A stretch of 64,000 nucleotides of DNA. Origin: Rosa chinensis (taxonomy: Eukaryota; Streptophyta; Magnoliopsida; Rosales; Rosaceae). The stretch covers positions 33,234,612 through 33,298,611 of the forward strand of contig NC_037091.1 of the NCBI RefSeq assembly GCF_002994745.2. The letters are read 5' to 3'. This document shows positions 1-10,374 of this stretch, in pieces (position 1 is the first letter of the stretch; each line of letters opens with the position of its first letter). The position numbers and the translations under genes were made by a program. The notes beneath the pieces are model-generated. The model was not told the origin of the DNA and ran no database searches. It saw only the letters and a program-made list of their open reading frames with translations.

Positions 1-1256
1 CTGGAAAATAAATAAGAGAAAGACGTTTCAGCTTGTTAAAAGACCCCATTATGAGAGGAATTAAGGCCATAAATGAGACGTTTCAGTTGGGAAATTAAAG
101 GAATTATGATGCAATCCCATCCGTCCAAATGATGAAGGGTATGATCGACAAAAGCCAACCAATGCTCCCCTATAAATAGGCAACGTCCAGACCAGAATTA
201 TCATCACTTCCTTACCTATCACTTCCTGACCAAAAACTATTCCAAGACTCTGCCCAATTCACTCCTCAAACCTCCATCACCTACAAGACCATGACCACCA
301 TCCTTCCATCAATCTACGAAGATCTTAGGCGCTGAGTTAAGGACGCTCCACCACAATAGCAGAGACGAGTTCATCACCTTGTTGCTAAGTCGCTGAGGAA
401 AGCTTCAAAGTGTAACTATGACTCTACTTACAATTTTTGTTTCGGTTTTGTGTGTTTGGATTTGCGACTTGTGTAATTGGAGATATGAAATTTTCAGAAT
501 ATTTTTATTAATATTTTTGTGATTTTCAGTTTATTATTGAGTTAATTTCGAGAATTCTTTTATGATGCATGTTACAATCTTGTGCCCTTTTACATGTTTA
601 GGTAATTTTCAGAGTTAGGTTAATAAGTTTGCATGCTAGAATATCGGTGAGAGTTCTTATGTGTTTGTTTAATTTGCCAAGAGTAATTGTTATTTGTTAA
701 GACACTAAGTTAAACAAGTAGCAATTAGTTCTAAAAAGTGGTAAAAACCATGTTCAATGGTTAAACGATTTTGGAAATTACGTGTTAAATTCTATGTGTA
801 ATGGTTAATTTGCACGTGTGAGTTGATTTGAGAGTTAGATAATACTACTAGTTAAGAGAATTACGCTAAGTGTTTTTGAAAATTAGTAGTATTGGGCTTG
901 GTAAGGACTTTTCTTATCCAAGCATACATTAGAACGAATTAGATAAATGGATTGATCTGCTAAGGCCTTTCATTTGGGCTCTTATCTATTCTTTTAAGAT
1001 AGGCACATTTTTGTAGCATGTTAAAATGGATTTTCTATTTTTACACTTAGTAATTTCCAAGTGGTATTGGTCTAGGTTAGCGAAGTCGATCATTGTATAT
1101 AGTTTTATTTGTTTCGTTTTTATTTTAAGTTGATTAGGTCAAAACCACCATTTTATTCTTTTATTTATTAATTGACCTTTTTGTGTAGGTGTACCCTACA
1201 ATCCCCAGACTGAATGATCCCTGCTTATCCTATATTGACAACTACATTTTGCAGAG
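1..1256 (+). mobile_element. Athila-like LTR remnant
   Basis: There is no gene here. The segment reads like the right part of a long Gypsy LTR on the plus strand: a TATA-like box (TATAAATAGG, 171-180) lies before a long AT-rich leader with no ORF, and near 1199-1255 there is a stretch resembling the common end of Athila-type LTRs (a CCCAGACTGAATGATCCCTG-like block, then CCTATATTGACAACTAC). The left end lies outside the window, and I see neither a primer binding site nor gag after it, so it may be a solo or truncated LTR. The lineage call rests on pattern memory alone. Confidence 0.4.
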
Positions 1257-1819
1257 TTAAATTGTGAGGCTATTTTAGCTGCATCAAAAGGCACCACCGG
1301 TACCTCTCAGCCCCGTCAACAATACTAGCCACCTCCAATCCATGCAGAAGTCGTCTCCACCGCATAACACCACCATCAGCCCTCAGCCACCAGTCCCACC
1401 GTTCGACTCCGCTCTCAATCCATTCCACGCCAGCCTCCCAGAGCCGACCACCGAACCCGATCCCTGCCGGATCTAGAATACTCAATCACGTACATCACGA
1501 CTACAAGCAGACGGAAAAACATTGCCCTTGTCTAGGGCCAAACCATAATCACCATCAGAATTACACTAGCTTGCCCCCAAAAATAGCAGCAGAAAAGGGG
1601 AAGAAGAGTAGGCTTAGGCCTACAGCAAAGGAGAAGAAAGCGAGACTCTAGCCTGACGGTGACGTTCCCAAACCCTAGCAGAGCTAGGATTTAATCTTCA
1701 TCGAATAAAACAAGGTAAAGTTATTTAGGTAGACTCTTTTGATAGCCCCATAAAAGTGGGTCGTTACGTGCATTTGACTGAAATATGAATGAGTTGATAA
1801 TTCTCCTCATAAAAGAATT
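1257..1819. other. GC-richer non-coding repeat-like segment
   Basis: The composition changes sharply to GC-rich between about 1290 and 1690. Read on the minus strand, the segment contains an AGCTCTGCTAGGGTTTGGGA-like block and short non-conserved ORFs, which would suit the 5' part of a plant LINE or another retroposon. No protein domain can be recognised, so I call no gene. Confidence 0.25.
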
Positions 1820-1828
1820 AGTAAACAT

Positions 1829-2740
1829 TAGTAAACCAAAAACCTCTCTCTAGCCCTTGCGCCGTAGGAGAGGAAAACACCACCAACCAGTTCCCTATCC
1901 GGAGGCGGCCATAGATAGCGCCGGCTTCGTTGTGCCATCACTGGGCTGGCTATCGGATCGGTGCTTCAATGCCCTGGGTTGAGATAGGGAGGGAAGTTGT
2001 TCAGCTGTGGTTTGGCAGGCTATTTGGATGCAGGTCGGCTGGTTTTTCTGGCGTTTGTGGTGGTTTTCTGTGTAGGGACAACGCGAGTTGGTGGCGGAGG
2101 CAATCTTGAGGCTCGATCTGGCGACAGTACGGCTTGTGGGTCTTGGGTCTGGGATCAGTGTAGCTTGCGGGTCTCGGGTCTTGGCGCTGCACGACATTGG
2201 CTTGGGGACTCGGAGTGGTGCTGGCTTCTGGTGGAGTTCGACGGGGTGGTTCGTGGTGAGGTGAGTTTTCGGGGCAGGACTTGTGGGCGGCGCTGCACAG
2301 GCGGTTGCAGGCATGGTGGAAGGGTGGTCTGGGCCTTGGTCAACCATGTCCTGCTGGGCCTAGAGTTTGGGCATCTTCTCTTTGGGTTGCCCAGTGGGCT
2401 CTCTAATTTAGGCTAGGGTTTTTGCCCTAAAGCCCTTTTCTATGTTTTTTAGTTAAGTCTAATTTACAATAATTTCCTTATATTTAGGAAGCTAAGCACC
2501 ACTATGGTGCACTCTATGTATCTCTAGCGCCTCTGAAGTAGTACCAAAAAAGGGTTTTCGCTACCTCTACGTATTTGAATGTGTAATGAGTAGGACTATA
2601 TGTATGTACCACTTGTGGGTAGTACCACTAGCTTCTTTTCTGTCTATGCCCTTAAATGACAGCGGAAGGGTATGTAACGGTCTATTCTGGCTTGTGATGA
2701 ATATAATATTTCCCCTCGTGGGCTTGATTCAAAAAAAAAA
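1829..2740 (+). mobile_element. Retroposon with poly-A tail and 9-bp target duplication
   Basis: A segment of about 0.9 kb that is GC-rich at its 5' end and AT-rich at its 3' end finishes in an A10-11 tail (2731-2741). It is followed by AGTAAACAT (2741-2749), and the same 9 bases occur at 1820-1828, which fits a target-site duplication. A pre-tail with GATGAATATAATA is typical of plant L1-type LINE 3' ends. No reverse transcriptase is present, so this is a 5'-truncated or non-autonomous copy. The small ORFs inside (such as 1997-2416) resemble no known protein. A second AGTAAAC at 1830 makes the exact left edge uncertain. Confidence 0.55.
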
Positions 2741-2749
2741 AGTAAACAT

Positions 2750-3279
2750 AAAAGTTGACTTACTTTCTTCCAATAGAAAATCATAAAACAAAAAGAAATT
2801 TTACTCGAGCATAAATTCTCCTTTTAATATCACAAAAAAGAAAATTTGAAAACAAAAAAAATAATGATTACCAACTTTATTAATCAAGATTTGAGTTTCG
2901 ACAGCTATTAAACATGATCGACCAAGTTTAGGAGAGATTTATTCAAACGAAACAGTGATTATTTTGCAGTAAATTAATGGTATGGTGATTAATGTGCAAT
3001 CAAAACTGACACAAAACCTCATGCGCGCTCCATCAATTTGAAATCTCATTGTATGGTGATTAATTATTCATCTCTATCATGCCAGCTGAAATCAAATTCC
3101 AAAGGAATTAGCGATGAGGCCTGAATCAATTAATTTGGAACCTAACTACTAAACTAAATTAAGCACATTGACCTTTCTCTTATTGTTTAAATTTCAATAG
3201 CCACAGGAACACAACTATTACAAGATCAATACCTGTATTCTGTATAACATAAAAAGAATAAAGAACAAATGGAATTAAA
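2750..3279. other. AT-rich intergenic DNA, 3' flank of the zinc-finger gene
   Basis: About 530 bp lie between the retroposon and the stop codon of the minus-strand zinc-finger gene. It should contain that gene's 3' UTR and polyadenylation region. No ORF, RNA gene or clear transposon end was seen. Confidence 0.5.
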
Positions 3280-4194
3280 TTAAAGCTTGAGCGTCAAATC
3301 GATGTCATCGTCACCATCCTGGTCATTCTTTCGGGGCCGCTCTACTCGAGACAGAAGATCAGTACTACCACTGAATGGTGGCAGTGGCGGCTTTTTGTTG
3401 TTGTTGTTGTTGATTGCGTTAAGATTCCAAGTACCACCGAAGTTGCGAACAGCACGAGTATTAGTACTACTCTCCTCCAATCTTGATGAAGCATTAAATG
3501 TTCGTACACCAAGCCCTAATTCGTTGGTGTTGATATTATTCTGAGCACCCTGGAAGCTGAGCCTATGATCATTAATAGGGTGGTTCTGCAGGAGGCTTGA
3601 GGAAGCTGGCCTCGACCACCCCGCACCGCCACCTAGGCGGTCGTACCACGGGGTATAAGTAGGCTTATGAATCATGGAATCTAGCCTAACACCAAGAGAC
3701 GTCGACCTAGATCCATAAAGTGAGTAGTGTGGAGAAAGAGTAGATGAAGAATATGGACTGAAATTGTAAGGATAGTATGACTGCCCTAATCCAAATCCAC
3801 CACCCACATCCAATCCTTGGCTACGCCGTTTTGCAAGCTGGCGTTCCGGTTTGTGAGCGTTTTGGTGGCCTCCCAAGGCTTGGGAAGTAGAGAAGTTTCT
3901 GTTGCAGAAGTTGCACTTGAAAACCCTAGTATCTTCTTTTTCTTTCTTCTGTTGACCACGCACGCCATTTAACTCCTCCGAGGCCTCCTCCTCCGGCGGA
4001 TTAGCCTTGAAAAGTGCAAGTTCAACATTGGCTTCTGCCTCCTCCGCCACCACCTCTGGCTTTTGTTGTTGTTGGGATTCGCCGGCGATGTTGATCTCCT
4101 TCATCTTCATAGTATTCTTCTTGTCCGAGGCGGCTGAGATGATGCTCGAGGCCTCGGAAGAATTAGCGCATACTTCTAGTACTGGTATCTCCAT
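3280..4194 (-). CDS. Single C2H2 zinc-finger transcription factor with EAR-type C-terminus
   Basis: An uninterrupted 304-residue ORF without introns, usual for plant Q-type C2H2 proteins. One zinc finger lies at about residues 92-114, with C94, C97, H110 and H114 as the predicted zinc ligands (C-x2-C-x12-H-x3-H) and the plant-specific QALGGH helix at 105-110. It is followed by a basic stretch (ERQLAKRR) that may aid nuclear import or DNA binding. The last residues, DIDLTLKL, form an LxLxL/EAR-like repression motif. Before the finger is an acidic, Q-rich region, and after it a Ser/Tyr/Gly-rich linker with an Asn run encoded by a GTT/AAC microsatellite. By family this should be a nuclear repressor recruiting TOPLESS-type co-repressors. 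The exact orthologue (ZFP, KNUCKLES or LATE-like) cannot be decided by eye. The start is the first ATG of the frame. Confidence 0.88.
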   Translation of the reverse strand: MEIPVLEVCANSSEASSIISAASDKKNTMKMKEINIAGESQQQQKPEVVAEEAEANVELALFKANPPEEEASEELNGVRGQQKKEKEDTRVFKCNFCNRNFSTSQALGGHQNAHKPERQLAKRRSQGLDVGGGFGLGQSYYPYNFSPYSSSTLSPHYSLYGSRSTSLGVRLDSMIHKPTYTPWYDRLGGGAGWSRPASSSLLQNHPINDHRLSFQGAQNNINTNELGLGVRTFNASSRLEESSTNTRAVRNFGGTWNLNAINNNNNKKPPLPPFSGSTDLLSRVERPRKNDQDGDDDIDLTLKL

Positions 4195-6212
4195 CCTAAT
4201 TCACTGATCGAGATTAGAAAATTTGAGGTTTGATGAAAAGATCGGGGGAGATTAACTCCTTTTTATTGGGGGTTGAATTTAATGCATTATCGTTCAAATT
4301 TGGCAAGATATCTTGAATCATAATTTGGGATTTGATGGAGTGACTAAGTTTCCTGATTTTGTTTTTGCAAGTACACTACGTTCGGCTAATTTCTATGTAA
4401 CCTTCCATTCTGAAGCTTAATATGTGGTGGTAATTAATCACTGCATCGACTTTTTAAGCAGTTTAAATCTCAATTTGAACACGGAACCAATTCGGCAATA
4501 ATTTACGCACGCAAGGAAAAATATAATTTTCAATCTCCTAGTTCTTACTAATGGTCAGTTAATCAATTTATGTTCTAAATAATTCAAAATTATGTATGAC
4601 AAATTAACGATAAAATTTTCGTTTTAAAGCTACGTTTGCCGTTGGATGGTATCAATATATATGAGTTGTACGTCAGTTACTTTCTTTTGAAGATTTAAAA
4701 GAAGAAAGTTTCATTACTAGCTAGGTTTTAAGACTTGATTGATGATTTGCTAGAGTTAATGTTGAATTACAAAATTAATCCCTGTAAAAAGTAAAAGGAA
4801 AGTCCATAGATGAATGCCTCCATGCATGACTAATTAAATCGAAGGATACTAAGTTGGGTTGAATGTTACATGTAGAATTTGTTGCCACTTTGATATATGT
4901 TCTTTAGGTAATGTCTTTTTTTTTTTTTCGTCTTTTTACTACAACCATTGAAATAATTTCCTTTCTGAAATGTGTGTTCATGGTACCGAAGTTGTGAATT
5001 AATAAATAGAAGGACAATCATGAGTTGGAATTATGCCATTGTGTACTAGGAGTGCAAGACTAAAGCTAATAAAGGGGAAACAGTCGATGTTTTCTCATAT
5101 TATATTCTTTCCTAGTTCAGCTCTTTATATTTGATATTTTCTTCTCTTTTTTTTCTTTGTTAGATAAGTAACCATCTATTTTGTAGAAGGAATGTTACAA
5201 CCAATGAAATTGAGATCGAATTAACAATTATATAAGACACTCTGAGAAGATTCAATACAATGAATATCTACTGTTTCATTTAAGATAGAATTTTGTTAGG
5301 TCATGAGTAGGACGGTGAATGATGGCCAATGGATTATGTTGTATTGGGTTTGAGTCATGTTAAGAACTAAACGTGTTACAATAAATAAATGTATCCCCTT
5401 TCAAAAATAAATAAATAAATAAATGTATCCAAAATCACTAGTGGTTTGTGCCCAAAATGCATGGTTATACTCAAGATGTTTATTAAACAGGGTGAGTGAC
5501 TTGTGCGAACCGGCCTTTTTTTTTGTTTTTTTTTCCAATAAAGGTTGTGTCCAATTCAATTTGTTGATCCATCCAAGCCATATGAACAGGTTTTACATTC
5601 CACCCAATTATATCATTTAACAAACAAAAATTACATGAAATCTAGAAAGTATCAGACATAACTTCACCACTTGATTTATTTTAATATCGTTATAAATTAC
5701 TTTTTGATAGGTGGTGCAAATGAGTCGTTTATATGAGATAAATACAACTTAATTGGTTGACCCGATTCCTTTAAAAAATATAATACATCGGTTTATTAAT
5801 ATTCGCGAGTTGATACGAAAATGACTATTTTAATAAACAACTCTTAAGCTTGGATGATCTGCAGGCAATTGACCTGCTTTTTCATCTTATCAGTCAACAC
5901 ACTTTATTTTCAGTGAGTTTTAAATTCTCAGATCGTGTTAGAACTTTGTTTCACTCCCAGGTTGAAAGCAAATATTGGTGATATATATAACTTGCTGTCA
6001 TTAGCATCTTGATCATTCTCCGGCCAACATAACTTGTCATTTGAATTCACCATTTTGGCAGCTTCAACATTGTCAATTTCAACCAAGATAAGCGATATAT
6101 ATTGGAAACTGTAGGCCTTCCTTAAGGGCCAATAATTCGTTAATTAGTTAAGGGAATAAAGCCAAACGCGAGAGATGTTCGATTTTTAGGATACACACAC
6201 ACAGAGATTTTA
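4195..6212. other. Intergenic region, promoter side of the zinc-finger gene
   Basis: About 2 kb of AT-rich DNA lies upstream of the minus-strand zinc-finger gene. The proximal part, 4195-4700, should hold its promoter. I see no convincing ORF, RNA gene or bounded mobile element; the short ORF at 5423-5620 is low-complexity and not conserved-looking. Confidence 0.5.
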
Positions 6213-6501
6213 TTCAGAGCGAAGCTCCGTTTTGAAATTAAAGTGCAGATTTAGAGTTTAGAGTCACTTTTCGGTCGCATATCCACATCTCAACCATTCA
6301 GTTTTTGTGGAGATCATCTATGTAAATTTTCAGCCAAATTGATGATTGTTATGGCATTGATAATTGCCTTAAAGCTAGTAAGCAGGTTCAGGCATGGACG
6401 GATTCAGTTCGTCTATTGGTTTAAGCGAGATGTGGATATGAGACCGAAAAATGACCATAAACTCTAAATCCGCTTTAATTTCAAAGCGGAGTTTCGCTAT
6501 A

Positions 6502-6539
<38 letters not shown>

Positions 6540-6544
6540 CTGAA
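6213..6544. mobile_element. Foldback MITE-like inverted repeat (about 75-bp arms)
   Basis: The arm at 6213-6291 is repeated in inverse orientation at 6427-6544, so the DNA or RNA can fold into a long hairpin with a loop of about 135 nt. Matching landmarks are TTCAG..AGCGAA at the left edge, TTGAAATTAAAG, GATTTAGAGTTTA and CCACATCTC at the inner edge. The right arm is stretched near its tip by a (TA)n tract and a poly-T run between the TTCGCT and CTGAA halves of the terminal repeat. No coding capacity. It resembles a foldback MITE, but I could not define a target duplication. Confidence 0.65.
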
Positions 6545-6555
6545 TTGAAGTATAA

Positions 6556-6829
6556 TCTACACTATTATTAAGAGATGAGGTGTTATTAGCCAAAATTAAT
6601 TTTTTTTCCCTTTATAACCCTCAAATATTAAAATATCATGGATCACATTTTATGATCATGGACAAAAACGTAAAAAGTAAAATAAAACAATAAAGAAACA
6701 TAATAAAAAAATAATAATTATTTCAAACTCCCCACTATTACTTATAACTCTCTAGTTTCTTCTCAGAAAAATGAAAAATTATAACTCCCCACTACTCTCA
6801 CACCCATCAGGTGTGTTGACATTTTCTAG
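6556..6829 (+). mobile_element. Small non-autonomous Helitron
   Basis: The left end begins TCTACACTATTATTAAGAGA directly after an A, matching the TC 5' terminus of plant Helitrons. The right end carries a perfect hairpin, CACACC-CATCA-GGTGTG (6799-6815), about 10 nt before a terminal CTAG (6826-6829), followed by T. Insertion between A and T, a 3' hairpin, CTRR, and no inverted repeats or target duplication are all Helitron hallmarks. At 274 bp it has no coding capacity and would need Rep/helicase from elsewhere. Confidence 0.75.
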
Positions 6830-6924
6830 TCTATATTAAGAAAAAGTTACTTTCCATCTAGCTAGCTGTTTAGTTTAAATTTTTACATCTAATGAGATCA
6901 AAGTGCATGTCTACCATGGTACGT

Positions 6925-6988
6925 ACCTTAGAGAAAAATCTCTAATAGCTTCAATAACCTTAGAGAAAAATCTCTAATAGCTTCAATA
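6925..6988. repeat. 32-bp tandem duplication at the 3' end of the F-box gene
   Basis: Two virtually identical 32-bp units stand head to tail (6925-6956 and 6957-6988), each containing ACCTTAGAGAAAAATCTCTA. The TGA stop of the F-box reading frame (complement of 6983-6985) lies inside the second unit. Confidence 0.85.
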
Positions 6989-9247
6989 GCAAGAAATTGA
7001 GATTTCAACATCTGCAGATGCCCGGGGGAGACCCTCCATTAAAGCAATGATATCTTTCAGCAAATTGGGAGGTAGATTACATTGAAAATATCTAAGATTC
7101 ACCTTTTGCAAGCCTCCAACATATTTAAGGAAAAATTTTGCAAAAGTTACTGCATTCTCAGGGATCATGGTGCCAAGGTTAATGTCGACCACCTTTAGGT
7201 GACTAAGAAAGGGGCTCAAATATTGACCTCGAGTCTCGCAGTATTGCTTTTCAGTGCAGTTGGCGTAATCCAAGTCGGTCCACTCATCATAATTTTCTTC
7301 ATAAGAGTCCACAAAAAGATGAATCCTCAGTCTGTGGACTACAGGACTCTTGAATAGGCATGCTATACCTCGGGCCGGGAAATATCTTTCATCGAGATAA
7401 ATATCCAAGGTCTTAAGTTTCATGAATGAGAATGGCAGACCACCTAATTCAAAATAAATTTCTGATAGAATCTGGAGGAAGTCAAAAGCTATTGTAAGTT
7501 CTTCAACTTGGGATGAAGACGAAAAAAGATCGATAACACTGTTATTAGAAATCTTCTTCGTTGTAATGTGGGGCCAAAGAAATTCAGACCTTTTAAGCAC
7601 AGGAAGGCTCTGGATCGAAGACTTGTCAGTAATGCCATTACCCACCCAAGCAAAGGATTTTAGATTCGGGGCGAAAATTTCAACCCCACTTCCATCGATG
7701 CAATTTACAAAACAAAACGAGACTCTTACATCCTCTAGTCTCATTCCGGAGATGTCTATACTCTTTAAACTCATTCCGAAAACTCGTATATCTTTTAGGT
7801 TCGGACAGCAAATTTTGAGATCATACATTCCTTTGCACATCTCTATCTCCAATTTTTCAAGACAAGGAAAATAAATCCACATCCAAAGCGCTAGTACTAT
7901 GACTTCTATCCAAGAAATCCATATGACTTAGAGACAAAGACTGAAGTGAAAGGAGGCAAGACCAAACAACATAAGAAGAGGGAAACCCTAGCCATGCCTT
8001 TGAATTCCCACAGCTACTACTCCTTAGTGACAGGCACTTAAGTTGGCATTGAGGCAAAACATATGTGTTTTCACTACTCAAGGAGATGTCCAGTACTAGT
8101 TGCTCAACCCTAGCAAAACAAGAATCGTTTGGATCTTCCCCAACTCTTCGAAATTGACCTAAACTGCCGCTTGGGAAGGGAATTTTGCGACATGGACACA
8201 CTATATTAGGGCATCTCCAACCCTTTAGTCAAAAGCCAAAGTCATTTGGAAAATTTGACACCGCTAGTGTCATTACTATTCATTCATATTTTGCATCTCC
8301 AACCCCCTTTAGTCAAAAGTCATAGCCATTTCATAATTTTAATTATTTTAGATAATTATTTAACTATAATATGAATTTATATATCATACATAATAATCTT
8401 ATATAATATATCGTCGTTTAATTTTTTTTTTATAAATTTTTATTTTATTTTTTCAAGTTTTTCTCATTTCAAACTACATTACTCTATTATTAGCCGTTGA
8501 ATTTAATTCATCGCATTTTTCTGACTGTCAGATTAGAAATTAAGTAATTATATATTTATTTTTTAATTTTTGGTATCAATTAATCTTGGTCTTCCATTTT
8601 GAATCGAATTCATAAGGAGTGAATCAAAGCCGCTCATTTTGAATAGTGGAAGGTGGGCCCAGCCTTCTTCCCCTAAGCCATTTTGGCTTTACCTTCACTC
8701 CTTAGTCATTTTGACTCAAGGTATGACTCAAAAGCCATTTTGACACCCTTTTTATTTGGGTTGGAGATGGTGAAAAAAAAGCCTCTTAGTCATTTTGACT
8801 TTTGACTCCATTGTTGGAGATGCCCTTATAGTTTTCGTCCTGGCGACCCAATACTGTGTTTATGATCCTTGCTCTCGTCTGGTGATGAAGAACTTCATTA
8901 CCAGTAAAAATGTCGTAGAAGTCAAAGATGGGATAGGAAGACCATACATGACTCCATCTTCGAGATAAGACACTGGTTTGCCCGACGGATTTGAAAGGTA
9001 GGAACGAGAGTATGAGATGCAACATATCATCTGGGAGATCACTGATTCTGTCAGCTAAGTTAGTACTGTTTCTCTTCTCATGGTGCTTGTTTTCTTCCTC
9101 CTCATAAATGCACCGATCTGGGAGGCCGCTGACTCTGTCAACTGAAGCTTTGTCTCGTTGCTCATGGCGCTTGTTTTCTTCTTCCTCCTCGCTCAACCGA
9201 TCAGAAGCTTCCTTGTAAGTGAAACAGTAAGAAAATATGTTTCCCAT
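6983..9247 (-). pseudogene. F-box/LRR/FBD gene broken by a MITE and a frameshift
   Basis: The 5' piece (9247-8826) starts at an ATG and encodes a Glu-rich N-terminus, then an F-box (ADRISDLPDDMLHLILSFLP, leading to SVLSRRW). The remaining pieces (8201-7857 and 7882-6983) encode leucine-rich segments and a C-terminal FBD-like region. F-box proteins of this class are substrate receptors of SCF ubiquitin ligases. A 617-bp MITE (8209-8825) sits in the coding sequence. Counting out the MITE plus one 3-bp target copy (620 bp) leaves the flanking pieces in the same frame, so the insertion is exonic and was once clean. A second lesion shifts the frame between about 7857 and 7890. Without these the protein would be about 548 residues, normal for the family. 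An unrecognised intron at 7.86 kb is the main alternative to a frameshift. Confidence 0.8.
8209..8825. mobile_element. Tourist-like (PIF/Harbinger-type) MITE in the F-box gene
   Basis: Terminal inverted repeats GGGCATCTCCAAC / GTTGGAGATGCCC are flanked on both sides by TTA (8206-8208 and 8826-8828), the 3-bp TWA duplication typical of PIF/Harbinger elements. At 617 bp it is AT-rich with no transposase. The terminal motif is repeated internally near both ends (GCATCTCCAACCCCC at about 8294; GGTTGGAGATGG at about 8760), suggesting duplicated ends or a MITE nested in a sibling copy. Confidence 0.85.
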
Positions 9248-9462
9248 GGCAGGGTCTAAAATTAATAGCTAGGTCAAAAGTTAGAGTAATTGATCGAGCA
9301 TGAACATCCAAACGATGGCTTTGCTATGTTTCTAAGAGGACTCAAAGTCAGGTCATTGACAAGCACCCCGAAGGTTCATTAAATAGGCACACAAATAGGG
9401 TTTTCTAACTCCAAAATACCAAGAATACCCACGACACCAAGAATACAAATCCATGACCCATA
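9248..9462. other. Upstream flank of the F-box gene
   Basis: A short region upstream of the broken F-box gene, presumably its former promoter and 5' UTR. No other feature was recognised. Confidence 0.4.
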
Positions 9463-9752
9463 GGCCCGGTTTGGATGGCAAGAAATTATGGTATGGAATG
9501 AGAATTAATTTCATTTTCCATGTAGAGGTGTCGTTTGTTTGTAATTAGAGATTGGAAATGAAATAAAAAATGAATTTTGATTGAAAATTGACCCCCTCAT
9601 AGAGTCTGAATTGAATTACCTAGTAAGGGGTGATATTTAGTAATGTTCTAAACATCCACATGGAAATGCCAAGACCTATTCTATTTCATATCGGTTGGAA
9701 AGGAAAATAAATAATTTTCCTATTTTAAGATTCCTGCCAACCAAATTAGGCC
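9463..9752. mobile_element. 290-bp MITE with GGCC..TTTGG ends
   Basis: Imperfect terminal inverted repeats: GGCCCGGTTTGGATGGCAAG on the left, and the complement of the right end reads GGCCTAATTTGGTTGGCAGG. Each side is flanked by ATA (9460-9462 and 9753-9755), a possible 3-bp target duplication. Non-coding. A PIF/Harbinger relative is likely, but hAT-type MITEs can have similar ends. Confidence 0.65.
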
Positions 9753-9755
9753 ATA

Positions 9756-10374
9756 GGGTTTAAAAATCCATAACCCAAAGGATTTACTTTTAGGCTCTAT
9801 ATCTTTTTTTTCCCCTTTTTTATTATTATTTTTATTGTATTTTGTAAAATCTCATTATTTAATCATTCATGAAAAGTGAAAACAATTAATGTATGACCTA
9901 GCTAGTCTAATAAGTAGAGTGCAATACACCAACTAATTGAGCGAAATTCAGTAGTGAGATGAGGGTAATGGCGAACCTCATTTCACTAAAGATATATATG
10001 ATTCATGAGTCATGACTCATGAGTCCTTTTCTCGTCCCAAGCCTAAGACGATTGCCTTGTTGCCTTACCGTTGGATCGGCCCTATCCATGACATATATGC
10101 ATCCCCTAATGGCTGCCCGTTATTGATACCCCACGAACAAAAATGTCATGTTACCATGCTTTTATAAATTGGAAGACAAGAAGCTGCTCTCTAGCATCCA
10201 TGCATGTCAGATTGTCAACCGTGAAAAATCTCCAAGGGTTTAAGGCCCACGTGAGTAGCACGTGATAAGATAAACCCATTGGCAACGGTCAAGAATGGTG
10301 AGGATAAGACTAGAGAGAGGAAAGGAAGAACACCTTGTCTGCCTCTTCTTGATTCTTGTTCCTCTCTTGCTAGC
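9756..10374. other. Intergenic DNA and promoter of the PrfB3-like gene
   Basis: About 620 bp lie before the PrfB3-like start codon. Its 5' UTR probably begins in the last 100-200 bp, where composition becomes GC-richer. ATGs at 10295 and elsewhere open other frames and do not lead into the conserved protein. Confidence 0.45.

Noticed and set aside
1895..2416. ORFs of 139-150 codons on both strands
   Set aside because: GC-rich, stop-poor sequence inside a retroposon; amino-acid composition is biased and no motif is recognisable.
7566..7874. 102-codon plus-strand ORF
   Set aside because: It lies fully opposite the F-box/LRR coding sequence and reads as its complement.
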